A stretch of 64,000 bases of DNA, from contig JACGCM010000882.1 of NCBI GenBank assembly GCA_014058105.1, positions 62,001 through 126,000 of the forward strand, given 5' to 3'. A program made the translations under genes and the position numbers. Every line of letters starts with the position of its first letter. Within the stretch, counting starts at the first letter, position 1. This stretch comes from Kingdonia uniflora (taxonomy: Eukaryota; Streptophyta; Magnoliopsida; Ranunculales; Circaeasteraceae). This document shows positions 1 through 10,949 of this stretch, in pieces. Under the pieces are notes generated by a model. The model was not told where the DNA came from, did not search any database, and saw nothing but the letters and a program-made list of their open reading frames with translations.

Positions 1-316
1 TGCGTTGGTTAGATGCGCATAAAACAGTCAGGCGTATCTTGACTTGAAATATAAGAGAGACAATTAACGTTTATGCGCCGATATCCGAGCTCCGGCTCCC
101 TTGTGGAGGAAGAGGAGCTCAGTGCTTGAAAATGGCATGAAAAAAGCACCAGTAAAAGCTGACCCCTAGAGTGTGGCTTAAGCACCAGCTCCAGGCACTG
201 TTGGAGATGTTCTTACATCCAAAACAGGCGCTAAGACCCATCGTTCCCATTCTCTCATGAATCACAGAGAGAGATAGAATTGCAGAGAAGCTTTGAGCTT
301 CTGTTATACTATTTCA
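1..316 (+). promoter_or_regulatory. Upstream and 5' UTR region of the TIM22-like gene
   Basis: No coding sequence is recognisable here. The ORF that opens at 293 continues in frame into the TIM22 coding region, but homology starts only at the ATG at 317, so 293-316 is treated as 5' UTR. No convincing TATA box was seen near the start. This is an inference from position only. Confidence 0.4.
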
Positions 317-3300
317 ATGGCGACCGCCCCAGAGCCCGAATCAATACCATCTTCAAGCACAAAAGAGGAAAAGAGACCCCCAATCGAACCTCTTAGACTT
401 CCATCAATGGAAGAAATTCGAGGTCAAGACATCTGGAACAACTGCGCTGTTCGTAGCGTCGTCAGCGGAGTAATGGGTAACAAAAAATCATTTTTTTTCG
501 ATTTTTCTGAATTTTTATTTATGAGTGCAAAGCAACAGTTTATTTATCAGGCGAAACAAATGGGGCGAAGGAGTTATAGTTCTGCTAAGACTTTTGCTAT
601 CATGGGTTTGATTTTCTCAGCTGTAGAATGTGTTGTTGAAAAGGTATTGTATTTGTTGAGAAAATGTTTTGCATTTTTATGTAGTTTTTCTTCATTGCTT
701 AAGTTTGGGTTTGGAGTGATTGTGTTTTTTTTGTGTTTTTTATGTTTAGGCACGTGCGAAACATGATACGACGAATTCCGCTATTGCTGGGTGTGTGACT
801 GGAGGGGCATTATCAGCAAAGGGTAAGTTTTATATCCTTAAATCTGATTAGTTCTGTCATGGAATTTGTATTGGTGAAATTATTTCCATCCATAAATAAA
901 ATTGAATGTAGGTAGCTTTCGTTTTTTTTTTGAGCAAAACACGAATATATTACGCCCTAGTGGCAATAGGAAAGGTTACATAGTAAATAAGTTTGAAGGC
1001 ACTAGCCATATAGCAAATAAGAGTAGGTTGAAAGGACCCCTTCGAGGCTAAAGCATGCGCCTCACAATTAAATGATCTATTAATAAAAGAGAGCTGAACG
1101 TCTTGGAATGTGGAAGCCAAAAAAAGCAAATCTTGAGTAAGGGTAAGAGTTCCCCAGGACACATCCGCCGTCTTCCAAAAAAAGGCCTTGACCAATCTTT
1201 GGCAGTTCGACAAAAGGAGAACTCTTCTAACACCCTTGTCTTTTGCAGCTTGCATTCCTCTAATCATTGCTAGAGCCTACGCTTCTTTTGGGTTAGCTGC
1301 TTGTCCTTTGTCCTGACCTGCAAGGAAAAAAGTAGTCATAAGCTTTAATCACAAAACCAGTACCACAGTTAGAATTGAAAGAGAGCCAAGAGGCATCCAC
1401 AAAAATAGAGTGTCGTCCATCTAAAAACATAAGGGTAGGGGCCATAATTGTGACGGCCTACCGAACGCCGGCCAAATTCGCCTGAGCGTTTTGAGTTCTG
1501 ACCTTGGATATATGTTCTCTAGACCCTAATATAGATGCACGCCAAGTTTCGTTGAAATCGGAATTGGTTAAGGGGGCGAAAAGGGTCAGTACGCTTCGTC
1601 TCCAGTTTTAATGTTTCATTTTGGAAACTAACCATTTACTTAGTGACTATATTAAGGAGGAACCTTGGTCCAATCCTCCCCATGATTAAAAGAGCTTTAT
1701 AGTTTGGTCATCTTGGACCCCGGCTCATGGGCTATCTATAAGGGATAGTCATGAGTTCTCCTTGGCTTAGGGAAGGCCAGGAGACATTGCCTCGCAATGC
1801 GGGCCACTTTTACAAATAGGGCTTGTATATAGCGCCGCTATGCCGTCGCTATGCCCCGCAAGCCAACCGAGGCGCACCGCCCCTATAAATGGACTATGTA
1901 ACCAGTCTTGGCTTGCCGCCCCTTGAAGATATACATGTCCTATATCTGGAACCCGACATATTGAGCTACCCTGATCCGCTACAGGACAGGTGTGCTATCT
2001 GTACCTCGTGCCCAGTCACGAGAGATTATGTTGTAGGGATTATTGAGGGAACCTTCAGCGTTGCCGCCTATTCCGAATACAGATTCGACGACCCCTCACG
2101 AGTATCCAGGATTATCCGGATGTCGCTCTAGCATCCGTGGGACTATTCCACTGGCGCGCCGCGCCTGTGAAGATGGCTGGTACATGCCGACCACACGTGC
2201 ATGTACGCCGCACAGCCTCATATTCCGCTGTGCTCCGAGCACTGTAGAGTCAGACCCGGGCTGGGCCGTGACAATAATAGTTCTAATAGGCATGGTCGAG
2301 AGAGGTTTGGGGGGAAAATGATAGGTTTTTGCAATTTTTAAAATCTCAATAGGGGGGGGGGATGTTCTTTTGATTAAAAATAATATTGTTCCTATTAGTC
2401 CAAATAGCATACATAATAGCACTGATCTTCCCCCATATAGAGATCGTGTTAATTTAGAGCAACTCTTATTGACAAGAAGAAAAATAACTTTTTGGAGAGA
2501 ATCTGAATAGGGCCAAACCTCATTACAAATAGAGAGATCGGAAGCATACCAGATATCTTTGATATTCTTATAGTAGAAGAGCGCATGCGTGGTAGTTTCT
2601 TCTTCCTCGCCGCATCTGGGGCGGATAACATCTTCAAGATCTTCGTGAGTCAAATTCATTTTAGTAGGGAGACCTTCCTGCATAGCTCTCCACATGAAGT
2701 ACTGGATCTTAAAAGGAGTGTTGATCTTCCATATAGAAGTCCAAGTCTTATCCAAGTTGTAAGGGGTACCCGTGTTAATGCTCTTTCCCCCCCAATGATT
2801 TGTAAACAGATTTTACCGTGAGGACACCATCGTTTTCTTCTCTCCATCTTAAGACATCATCAGCCGGAGACTTGCTAAAGGTAATAGACTTTATGTGTTT
2901 GGCAACGTCTTCAGGGAAAATAGAGCGTACTAAATTCATTTTCCAGGTTCTAGTAAGGGGACAAATCAGGTCGGATACTTTGCAAATATCTCTATTATTA
3001 GGTACTGTAAGTCTGCCAAAAGGGATACTGGGGATTCACGGTTCGAGCCACAGGTCAACTTTTTTGCCATCACCGATATGCCAGCAGAGGTGCAACCAAA
3101 TTCTATCTCTAGCCCTTACCTTTCCAGATCCTGGAATCCGAACTTTTAATGCCAATTGTCATAACTGATTTTTTACGAGCATTACTTTTTACACAAGCTC
3201 TTATCCCAGAGTTATATCAGGTTTTTTAATAATGTGCCAAAACAACTTAGCAAGAAGGGCATGGTTGTGGAAGAGAGCTCGTAAGGTGCCTAAACCCCCT

Positions 3301-6300
3301 TTTTTGGAAGGTCTGCAAATTATTTTCCAACTAATAAAATGAGCTTTATCCCTTCCATCATCGTTGGAACCCCAGAGGAATTTGGCATTGAGGGTGTCCA
3401 GCTTGTTGTAGATGTGGATATGAAACGGGAAAACGAACATAAGGTAAGAGGGAATTGTCGAATTAACAACTTTGATGAGTGTAAGTCGACCCGCTTGGGA
3501 AAGACTTTTGGTTCTCCAGCCTTCAATACGATTGGAAACAATTTTTTGGAAGTCTAAACTCTTAGAGCGACCAAAGGAAAGAGGAACACCAAGGTATTTC
3601 TCTCCAACTGAATCTTTTTTGATACTAAGGATTTTCTGAATCATTTTGTGGTGCCTGTCTGCTGAAGAGTACAAGATTTATTGAGGTTGATTTCTTGCCC
3701 AGGTACATTCTTGAGAGTTTCGAGTGCGACCTTAAGCGCATGAGCTTCCTCCAAAGTAGCTCTACAAAAGATAAAACTATCATAGGGAACACCCCTAGAT
3801 ATCTTTACACCGTGGAGGTTGCCTTTGATCTTTTTGCTAATTAAGATGCAGGACAATCCCGAAGTAGATGATGAACAGGAAGGGGGACAATGGATGTCCT
3901 TACTGAATACCTCTCTCCGACTTGAGAATCTGAAAGATGAACCATCAAGATTAAAAGATAGAGCAGTACTAGAAACACATTGGTGAACCCAATCGCACCA
4001 TTTGTCGCAGAACCCCATTTTTTGTATTGTATTAGAGAGGACGTTCCATTCTACCTTGTCAAAAGCTTTGTTGAGATCAAGCTTAATGGCCATGCAACCA
4101 GAAACCCCTTTTTTCTTCTTAAGAACATTAAGAATTTCTTGAGTTATAATAATGTTGTCAAAAATCTGCCTGCCAAGAATGAATGCATTCTGGGCCGAGG
4201 AAATAAGATTGTTCAAAAGCGGTTTAAGTCGTGTGGCCAAGATTTTAGAGATGATCTTGCCAGCGTGTATCAAAAGGGATTTTGCCAAATTTTTATTCTT
4301 TGCAAATAATACTATTCAAGACTCCAATGATAATCCAAGGCAAAAAGACTGATTTAGAGAAGAGGGAAAGCAAACTCCATAACGCTTTTCGAAGCTGCGG
4401 ATCCGGTTGCCCGTAGACAAAGGAACAAAGGCAGGAAGTTTTAGGGGAAGAAATGGGGCTGCTTGGTAAGGTCGAGACAATAAAGGCATCAATCCCGTAG
4501 GGGGAAGATGAAAGAACGGTAAGGTTGATAGTGCTTTTCTAAGCAAGCCAAAGGCTGCCACTGTGGGAATCAGAGGCGCTAACAATATGAAAAACATCAA
4601 AACCGAGAGAGGAGAATTTATTAAGGGAGTTCGGATTAGATGACTTGGTTTCAGGATATCGGGGTCGATTTTTTTTCGGTGAGCAAGTAGCTCCCGGAGG
4701 GTGGAGGGTTTCCCACTCTCCCTGCAGTTCCAGGAGAGAACTAACATCTAAAACTAAGAGCCGGTGTTGAGCCCGCTTCCGTAAGGGTACTCCCATTTTT
4801 GTAGGGGTCGGTCTTGGCCAGACGAGAGGCATTAAGGCTCTTCATATAAACAAGGTTTCTACCACGATAAATTTTATTAAGAAAAATGTACTTGTCATAT
4901 CTAACTGGAACAAACTTAGCATGACGGCTAGAAAAGGGTAAACATCGAAGCCACCAATGAGAAGCATGATTAAGAAAGGTGTTATCAAAAGAGAGGCAAC
5001 TACGGCTTCGAATACCGTGAGCTAAAATAAAGGACGACAAAGCGTTATAAAGACAACTAAATGTACTTTGTTTCAAAACATGAGATAATCTATTTATGCC
5101 GTTTTTGAATATTATTTGTCTGACTGAAATCTCCAAATTAGAGATATCGATTAATAGCATATACTTGGGACTAGTTTTAGAATAGGTTCTTTATCTTTTG
5201 GGGTCTCTTTGAGTCATCCGCCATTAATTTTCATGCAATTTGTTTATGCTAATTGCTAAAAGTATTCAACCGAGTTATAGAATACTCAAGATCAACTGGA
5301 CCTGAAATTGGAGTCGTATTACTTAATCCAAGCTTTAATTGAATGAGGTTGAATTTGCTAGAATGAGGGAAAACAAAATTGCAAAGGTTATAATCAATAG
5401 GTAGAAGTCTTATTAGAGGCAAGGTATAAATTCCAGCAAAATGCCGTGCTGGAGTCACTGAATGAGTTAGTTGCTGCCCAAATAATTCACAGAACTATCG
5501 CGTTCCTGGATTGTATGAGGTGCTTCGAACTGGTCTCAAGGAAAAGAGATATTAGCTTGATCTCAAAACTTAAGCTGACTAAAAATATCACTAAACTCCT
5601 GATAGGTTTGTAGATTTTAGTCTATTCTTGACACTATTCCGGGTTAAACATCTTCACCCTACACGCGGTGAGCATTTAATGCCAATTTCTCATTCACTAT
5701 CATTCTAATTAGTATGGGATCAACTTATCAATCTATTTTGATCAAGCCGAACCATTTCTTAGACGTGATATGAATCATATGATTTATATCTGGGTCAAAT
5801 CACTGGTAGTATTAATGTGTGACTTCCTCTTTGTACTGACCGCTACTAAAGGGGCAAAATATACCAACACTTTTGGATTGGCTTTGCTACAATATCATTA
5901 TTCCCATTGAGTGTTTTTATTTAACCACGCTTTACTCTTCATTATCATACTGTCCCTAGGATATTACTTTCAATGGGGCAGTGCCTCACAATTTTCTATT
6001 CCCACTAAACTTATCAGGATTGCTGCTTTCTGAAACCCCATCGGTTCTTAGAAAGTTTTCTTGAAATCCAAAAGAATAAGGTGAATACCCTGCAATCAAA
6101 ACCTTAAGAGTCTATCACGCATACAAATATAGTGATACGATAGGTGAAGATTTATCATTAGAAAATAGTCTTGAATCCCAAGAACAAATTACTCTGACAT
6201 CAGTTTAAGTTTGTTAGAGCTTTTATTATTTCAAGGATTTTATTCTCAATTAACCGTGTTATGTTCAATTATCGGAAATTCAACGAAGTCAGATCTTCGT

Positions 6301-7903
6301 GTGAAAAACCCATTCACTAACTACTATGAACCACATCAAAGGTGTAGTGCACCATGAGAAGATGAATTAGCTCCGCCTCTGAACAGTAGATTCCCCAGAT
6401 GTTCCACGCCCGCACCTCTTACTTTTTCTAGTCTCGAACGTTCCTTGTAAATAATTTCCCTATAGTGTTTATACTATTATTTCTTATATATTATTCTGCA
6501 ATTTTAGTTTATAGAAGTAATCTACTTCTAGCAGGTTATAGGATTAGAAACTAGAATTAAGTACTAACCTAGCTCTTCATTTAGGTGGATACAACATCCT
6601 AAGTCATTTTCCAAAATTTGCGAGTTCACTGTCTTTTGGTTTTGCTCTAACAGGTCATATTGCCAGAACCCAAGTCTCTGCACCTGCATGTGGTTAGGTC
6701 AGGTTATGTCAAGGAGCGGTTAGCGTCGGGTAGTGAGGCTCCCATAATGTGGTACGCATAAGCGCCTATCCTGGGGATTAAGTGGTCTGAGACATATGGT
6801 GTATACCCTGCTGGAGACCGTTGGCTCGAAATGTGATGGAATGTTAAAATCCTATTATGTGAATTCACAGATGCCTTGAGGTAGGGGAACATTTATAATA
6901 ATTGGTGTCAGATGTCTCTCTTGCTTCTATCCAACTTCGTAAAACTTACTATACAACCTATTAAAAGACGTCTAGAATCTTTGTTAAATAGGGTAGCCGG
7001 GTAGGTAAATGTTAAGTCCTTAAAGAGAGGTATATACTAATTTAAGCAAAATGAATAAATAATTATGTTCATCGGTGAGAGACATGGTTAATATGAACAA
7101 AAAATGTACATTAATATAGGCTTTCCCTTCATCTTGTTTCTTTATGTATTTCTCTAAATGTCTCTGTGGTCTACTACGAATGTTTGTTTTAGAGATGTGG
7201 TGGTGGATCTTAAACCCCACCCAACAGTATTGTAATGCCCAAGGAAGGAAATTGCCCTCAACAGGATGGTGCTCATGAACCTCTTCTCATAGGCATTAAT
7301 GCCAAGTCAGTACTTCACAAGTATCCCAGTATTGCCTAAGATCTTACTACTGAAACGAGTACCATAGAGGTGTTGCTTAAAAAAGTACATTTACTACCCC
7401 TCAGTTTGATTTTTTTTTTCTCTTCGATCTAACTTCTGAACTTCACTTTCTATTGTACCAAGAAACTCGTTAAGACAAACATTTACCGTGTGAAGTGCAA
7501 TGTATTTTTTTATGGCTGGATCTCTTCTTCCCCCACTCCCACTCTCGCCTAATAAATTTCATCATGAAAAATATTTTCATGATGAAATTATTTATGATAT
7601 ATCATATTTGAAAGTATCATAATCTTCCGCGACACAACATGATCTCAAGAACATCTTATTCTGAATGATTACATCATTTTAGCATTTTTTTATTATTATT
7701 CATTAGCGTAATTGAACTATTGCATCTTACTTGTATATACATCATTTACCTGTTCCGATGTTCTTTCTTTCTATCCTATTAATTGGCGACCCCGATTATC
7801 CTTCCGTGCTCCTGTAGGTGGTCCTAAAGCAGCATGCATGGGTTGTGCCGGTTTTGCGACATTTTCAGTACTGATCGAGAAATTTTTGGACAGGCACAGT
7901 TGA
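317..7903 (+). CDS. TIM22: TIM22-like mitochondrial inner-membrane import translocase (exons 317-643, 750-822, 7818-7903)
   Basis: Tim17/Tim22/Tim23 family subunit, the channel part of the carrier translocase that inserts multi-pass proteins into the mitochondrial inner membrane. Joined exons give 161 residues. Recognisable family blocks are EEIRGQDIWNNCAVRSVVSG in exon 1, then MSAKQQFIYQAKQMGRRS and the SAKTFAIMGLIFSAVECVVEK helix. Exon 750-822 gives ARAKHDTTNSAIAGCVTGG and the last exon gives GPKAACMGCAGFATFSVLIE, ending at TGA 7901-7903. Splice sites are AAG|GTATTG (644), TTTAG|G (749/750), G|GTAAGT (823) and TGTAG|G (7817/7818). Start 317 is chosen because family similarity begins there. 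Oddity: after VMG (position 478) the usual glycine-rich first membrane segment is absent; AT-rich, intron-like sequence (GTAACA at 477) reads in frame for 14 codons straight into MSAKQQ. Either an intron plus half an exon was deleted, or the copy is non-functional. The 6,995-bp last intron is full of transposons. Confidence 0.8.
950..1448 (-). pseudogene. LINE ORF2 C-terminal RNase H-like domain (RVT_3 type)
   Basis: The minus strand encodes the typical end of a plant LINE ORF2. A start of the fold with VDASWLSFNSNCGTG lies near 1400, then comes a segment with LLLSNCQRLVKAF and the closing NRSFNCEAHALASKG helix. The first Asp of the RNase H active site is visible in VDAS. A stop and frame change near 1290 separate the two halves. 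Together with the sequence beyond the solo LTR at 1449-2273 the frame is continuous, showing that the LTR split a formerly continuous domain. Confidence 0.75.
1449..2273. mobile_element. Solo LTR (825 bp) inserted in the LINE RNase H domain
   Basis: The segment begins TGTGACGGCC and ends GGGCCGTGACA, so its ends are near-perfect inverted repeats with TG...CA termini. It is flanked by identical 5-bp direct repeats ATAAT at 1444-1448 and 2274-2278. Base composition is clearly more GC-rich than its surroundings. No gag or pol sequence is present, so it is a solo LTR left by LTR-LTR recombination. The 80-codon ORF at 1889-2131 inside it resembles no known protein and is not called. The parent family (gypsy or copia) cannot be told from the LTR alone. 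Confidence 0.88.
2330..2755 (-). pseudogene. LINE ORF2 reverse-transcriptase zinc-binding domain (zf-RVT)
   Basis: The minus-strand frame reads IWKINTPFKIQYFMWRAMQE, then LPTKMNL, RCGEEEETTTHALFYYKNIKDIW. This is the plant LINE zf-RVT pattern (W..P.K...F.WR...LPT...L..R.....C....E...H....C), although the usual first Cys pair and the final Cys are degraded. It lies between the RT and RNase H pieces, as expected for ORF2. Confidence 0.75.
2760..4315 (-). pseudogene. LINE ORF2 reverse transcriptase domain, frameshifted
   Basis: From 4288 downward the minus strand encodes RT palm and fingers blocks: KIISKILATRLKPLLNNLIS, SAQNAFILGRQIFDNI, MAIKLDLNKAFDKVEW (first catalytic Asp visible) and GLSCILISK. 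After a frame change come GEKYLGVPLSFGRSKS, the SWKIICRPSKKGGLG block and FHNHALLAKLFWHI. The stretch 2760-3200 encodes the connecting region (SDLICPLTRTWKMNLVRSIF). The normal catalytic FADD box is changed to YDSFIFCRA in the surviving frame. Several frameshifts make this non-functional. Confidence 0.85.
4316..4747 (-). pseudogene. LINE ORF2 N-terminal endonuclease (EEP) fragment
   Basis: The minus-strand frame opens MLVLSWNCRESGKPSTLREL, the usual first line of the plant LINE apurinic-like endonuclease (normally LSWNCRGLG). A second frame continues with METKSSNP-like, SLGFDVFHIVSASD and SGSLWLAW-like blocks. It then runs directly into RT sequence near 4316, so the C-terminal half of the endonuclease, including the GDFN and SDH motifs, and the start of the RT are deleted. 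Confidence 0.75.
4741..5160 (-). pseudogene. Possible LINE ORF1 tail (unrecognised 139-codon ORF)
   Basis: An open frame lies immediately upstream of the endonuclease start on the same strand and overlaps it by a few bases. It is basic, without a motif I recognise; the end reads RNLVYMKSLNASRLAKTDPY. Position suggests the C-terminal part of LINE ORF1, but no DUF4283 or CCHC signature is visible. It could equally be chance reading of intron sequence. Confidence 0.35.
5161..7817. other. Rest of TIM22 last intron, no gene recognised
   Basis: AT-rich sequence with no ORF of recognisable family on either strand. The only distinct structure seen is the perfect hairpin at 7555-7589. It ends with the acceptor TGTAG at 7813-7817. 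Confidence 0.5.
7555..7589. repeat. Perfect 16-bp inverted repeat with 3-nt loop
   Basis: The left arm AATTTCATCATGAAAA (7555-7570) is the exact reverse complement of the right arm at 7574-7589, with loop ATA. It lies about 230 bp upstream of the last TIM22 exon. It may be chance, a miniature foldback or a transcript hairpin. Confidence 0.8.
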
Positions 7904-8776
7904 TTAATTAGCAGATTCGTTCTAGATTATGTACTCATTTTTTGTGCCCATAGCTTAGATACAAATCCTTTCCTTTTTGCATTTTCCACAAATACAGTCT
8001 GATGTGTCATTCCTTTCAGTCCTACCCTGGACGCTATTTCACCATTTCAGTTGTTGAAAGATTGTTGTAGATGTGTTTGAACATAGAGAAACTATATTTA
8101 CCAATGCAATAATGTCTGAAAGAGCTTCCTAAGGAATTTTTTGTATGAGTTTGATTATTTATATTAATTTGCCATTTCATATGGCCGAATATGCAATTGT
8201 CATTGGATAAATGATCTCTTTACGGTGGAATGATTGTCCGAATTCACAACATTCTGATTTTTTTTTTGGCAAACGGGCATGGATGTGGAGTAATCACTTG
8301 ATCAAAAGTAGTCCTGAGAGTTTTTAGACTACAATATACCTAATGGCGATTTGCTCCCACTTCTTTCATTCTAGCAATGCAGGAGAAACATGGATGGTAA
8401 GCATAATAGCACTCTGCTTAGATTTTTGAGAGAGTTGTTAAAATCGATAGCGTGTATATGAGGTCAGATCGATACCAGAGTCGCTCTATCGGCTCGGAGA
8501 CTGATAATGTACAGGGTGGGCTATTGGAAGATCCATGTTTTCTGGAGTCCCACTAGAATCCGAATCCTCTTTTGCCCATATAGTAAAATTTCTCATCCTG
8601 TCTTCATCAACAAGAAAGGTACTCTACGAGAAAATTCTGTATTGTTTCTCCTATGTAAAAGTACAACAAAACCCTAAGAGAGAAAGAGAGAGAACTAGAG
8701 ATTACACCGCAAGCGCCACCAGTAACTTTTTATTTGTACTTTGTTACGATATGTTGGAAATATAAACTGTGTTACC
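7904..8776. other. Downstream of TIM22, no gene recognised
   Basis: This holds the presumed TIM22 3' UTR and spacer. An ORF at 8535-8765 (+) shows no family features. No repeat boundaries were seen. Confidence 0.4.
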
Positions 8777-9184
8777 TCATTTCCAGCAATGAATAAGAAG
8801 CTTAAAAGAGATAACTGTATCCAGAGAGAGAAGTCGCAGCAGTACTGGAACAATTATTAAAACTGGAACAGGAGTGCGGACAATGTCGCTTTCTTTAAGA
8901 CGTTTCTGCGCACTGTCCAACAAACAGTTTATCGCCGCACGGTCGACTCCAAGATAAAACGGCGGTTTAGGATAATAAGATTCCCCCTTTGCGCTGGGAG
9001 AGAAGCCTTTTGTACTTTGCATTTCTATAATACTCGGATTTGTAAAACTCGTTAATTCGATAAGTAAACAGAGAAGTAGAGAGAAGAAGAAGACCGAAAC
9101 TGTTATGTTATGATATGAATAAAACACTGGGTATATAAGAAAAAGAGACGTTGTGAGAGAGGAAATCGAGGAACCACGTAACAA
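8777..9184 (-). CDS. Unrecognised 135-residue ORF, hydrophobic N-terminus
   Basis: I do not recognise this protein. Residues 10-45 are strongly hydrophobic (TSLFLIYPVFYSY, SVFFFSLLLCLLIELT), then there is a polar middle (KGFSPSAKGESYYPKPPFYL, RAAINCLLDSAQKRLKES) and a second hydrophobic stretch (VPVLIIVPVLLRLLSL). An internal Met at about residue 55 (MQSTKGFS) could be the true start. It stands alone between TIM22 and a gypsy element, with no intron or promoter evidence. It may be a small membrane protein, a gene fragment or a chance ORF. Confidence 0.25.
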   Translation of the reverse strand: MLRGSSISSLTTSLFLIYPVFYSYHNITVSVFFFSLLLCLLIELTSFTNPSIIEMQSTKGFSPSAKGESYYPKPPFYLGVDRAAINCLLDSAQKRLKESDIVRTPVPVLIIVPVLLRLLSLDTVISFKLLIHCWK

Positions 9185-9354
9185 CGGATAGAAAGACTAA
9201 GTAAAAACGGTCTAGTAAATATTTCGTCTAAGGTCCAAGCCCAAGCCCAACACCAAAAAACTTTTGCCAATATTAACACCAAAGAACTTTTCAGTAAAAA
9301 GATAGAGAAGGCCCCAAAACCAATTGCCCAAATCCCGAGCCAGCCCGGCCCACT
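9185..9354. other. Spacer with CCAAGCCCAAG-type sequence related to 13.66-13.83 kb
   Basis: Pro-rich-looking CCAAGCCCAAGCCCAAC sequence followed by AATTGCCCAAATCCCGAG and CCAGCCCGGCCCA. A similar order of words occurs at about 13660-13820, so both are probably pieces of the same dispersed LTR-like repeat. The gypsy insertion at 9355 interrupts it; CCACT at 9350-9354 is the left target-site duplication. Confidence 0.4.
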
Positions 9355-9715
9355 TGATCCAAGAGGATCTAGGCAAGTCCTATTGGGACTAGGAACTTGT
9401 AACCCTTATAAAAGGATGAAGACTAGGCAAGTCTTATTGGGACTAAGAACTTGTAACGCAAGTCCTATTGGGACTAGGAACTTGTAACCCAGTCCTATTG
9501 GAACTAAGAACTTGTAACCCTTATAAAAAAGGGTAAGGCTAGGCATTGTTTTCTTATATTAGATCTGAAAAAAGTTTTGAGAGAAACATAGGGTTTTGAA
9601 GTGATTCATTGTAATCTACTTCGTTTTTTTTAGCAATTGAAGCTTTATTTTTCCCAATTTGGGTGTTCTTTGTATCTTTCAGCTAACTAGAGCTTCTTCA
9701 TCGTATTGTAGATTA
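9355..9715 (+). repeat. 5' LTR of gypsy element, with promoter-like tandem units
   Basis: The LTR contains four partly degenerate units around CAAGTCCTATTGGGACTAGG and AACTTGTAAC between about 9372 and 9525, and two TATAAAA boxes (9408 and 9522 regions). Just downstream (from 9718) TGGTATAAG sits where the intact relative at 34.8 kb has an initiator-tRNA-Met primer site TGGTATCAGAG, so this primer site is mutated. Confidence 0.75.
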
Positions 9716-9763
9716 AGTGGTATAAGTTTTTCAGTTACGATCTTCGGGGGTTGATTGTAGTTT

Positions 9764-10840
9764 ATGGTCTCTACACGTGACCGTCTCAAGCAAACGAATG
9801 AGAAGCTAGTGAGTCAGTTGACGATTCATCGCAAACCTAATTCGAAGAAGAATGACGATTTGGAGATGGACGAGGCCAACGATCGACTCACACTTTTGGA
9901 AACGACAGTTTCTGACCTAACTTCTACTGTAGGGGAGTTGGTCAACCAATTGCGTCTCGCAAACCTCGCGAAGGCTTCTAATTCGGCGACACGGCGAGGC
10001 CGCTCGAGGAGAAAAAGGGTTATGGAGGTGGATGGAGACGTCGATAATGCGGGGATTGATAACAATTTTAGTGATGTCGATTCCGTCAAGGAGCGCCCAG
10101 GTTTTGGTAAGTCAATGAATCCTATGCATAATCTTCGTATTGGTTTTAAATTGAAATCCTGGTATTCGACGGTTCGATCGATGCCGAAAAATTGGGTAAT
10201 TGGTTAGATAGGTTAGAAACTTATTTTTCCATTTATGAATACTCCAATGCTCAACAAATATGCTTTGCTACTTTAAAATTCGCAAGTCATGCACTCACGT
10301 GGTGGAAATCTTATCGGAAACGCCACGATGTAGGAGATTTGGGTTGGAAAGAATTCAATGTATTAGTGCGTAAACAATTTTATCCGATTGGGTATGAGCA
10401 AGAGAGATGGTTTTTATGGCACAATTTACACCAAAAGTTTGATCAGTCTGTACAGGAATACACTGCGGCGTTCCATAACCAAACTTTGGTTTTGGACATT
10501 GATGTGGACGCATATGCGCTGTTTATGAAGTAGACGGAGGGTTTGTCGGAGTCCATTAAGAGAGAGTTGAAACTCTTTACTGTGGCCAATATCGAGGATG
10601 CTACCGTGAAGGCAAGTACTTGAAAAGTGACAAAGAAGACGACAAGATCAAGTCGTGGTACAAGTTTAGTTGGAAAAACGAGCATAAGGGAGAGGCCAAA
10701 GGAGATGAGTCTTCATCCAAGGAGTTTCATTGTAATCATTGTAAGGCGAGTGGGCATCTTTCCGATTATTGTTGAAAACTTTACCCGGAGCTTAGGCCGA
10801 AGGAAGAGAAGCGCAATAAAGAGAAATATGCACTGACCGC
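9764..10840 (+). pseudogene. gypsy gag (capsid plus CCHC zinc knuckle), broken
   Basis: The frame starts MVSTRDRLKQTNEKLVSQL with a predicted coiled-coil region (LLETTVSDLTSTVGELVNQL). The Retrotrans_gag capsid block follows after a frame change at about 10190: NWLDRLETYFSIYEYSNAQQ, ALTWWKSYRKRHDVGDLGWK, RKQFYPIGYEQER. An in-frame TAG at 10531-10533 stands where relatives have Gln. A zinc knuckle CNHCKASGHLSDYC is encoded at 10731-10772. Nucleic-acid packaging protein of the element; now inactive. Confidence 0.85.
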
Positions 10841-10949
10841 ATAGGTTGTTGACCTTCTGGATTTAGATAAACCGAATCCTAAGCTTACACTTATGTTTCA
10901 GAGGAGTTTGGCTACCGAGGAGGAGAATTGAGAAGAGCTTTTTCATGTC

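Larger units (their letters stand above)
922..5160 (-). mobile_element. LINE-type (non-LTR) retrotransposon remnant inside the last TIM22 intron
   Basis: On the minus strand the order is a possible ORF1 tail (5160-4741), endonuclease (4747-4316), reverse transcriptase (4288-3200), RT zinc-binding domain (2755-2330) and RNase H-like domain (about 2330-950, split by an LTR). A poly-T run at 922-931 is the poly(A) tail of the minus-strand copy. This order matches plant L1-clade LINEs. Several frameshifts and an internal deletion between endonuclease and RT show that it is dead. The 5' boundary near 5160 is only where recognisable ORFs end; I could not find a target-site duplication. Confidence 0.85.

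Noticed and set aside
1889..2131. 80-codon plus-strand ORF
   Set aside because: Lies wholly inside the solo LTR and resembles no protein.
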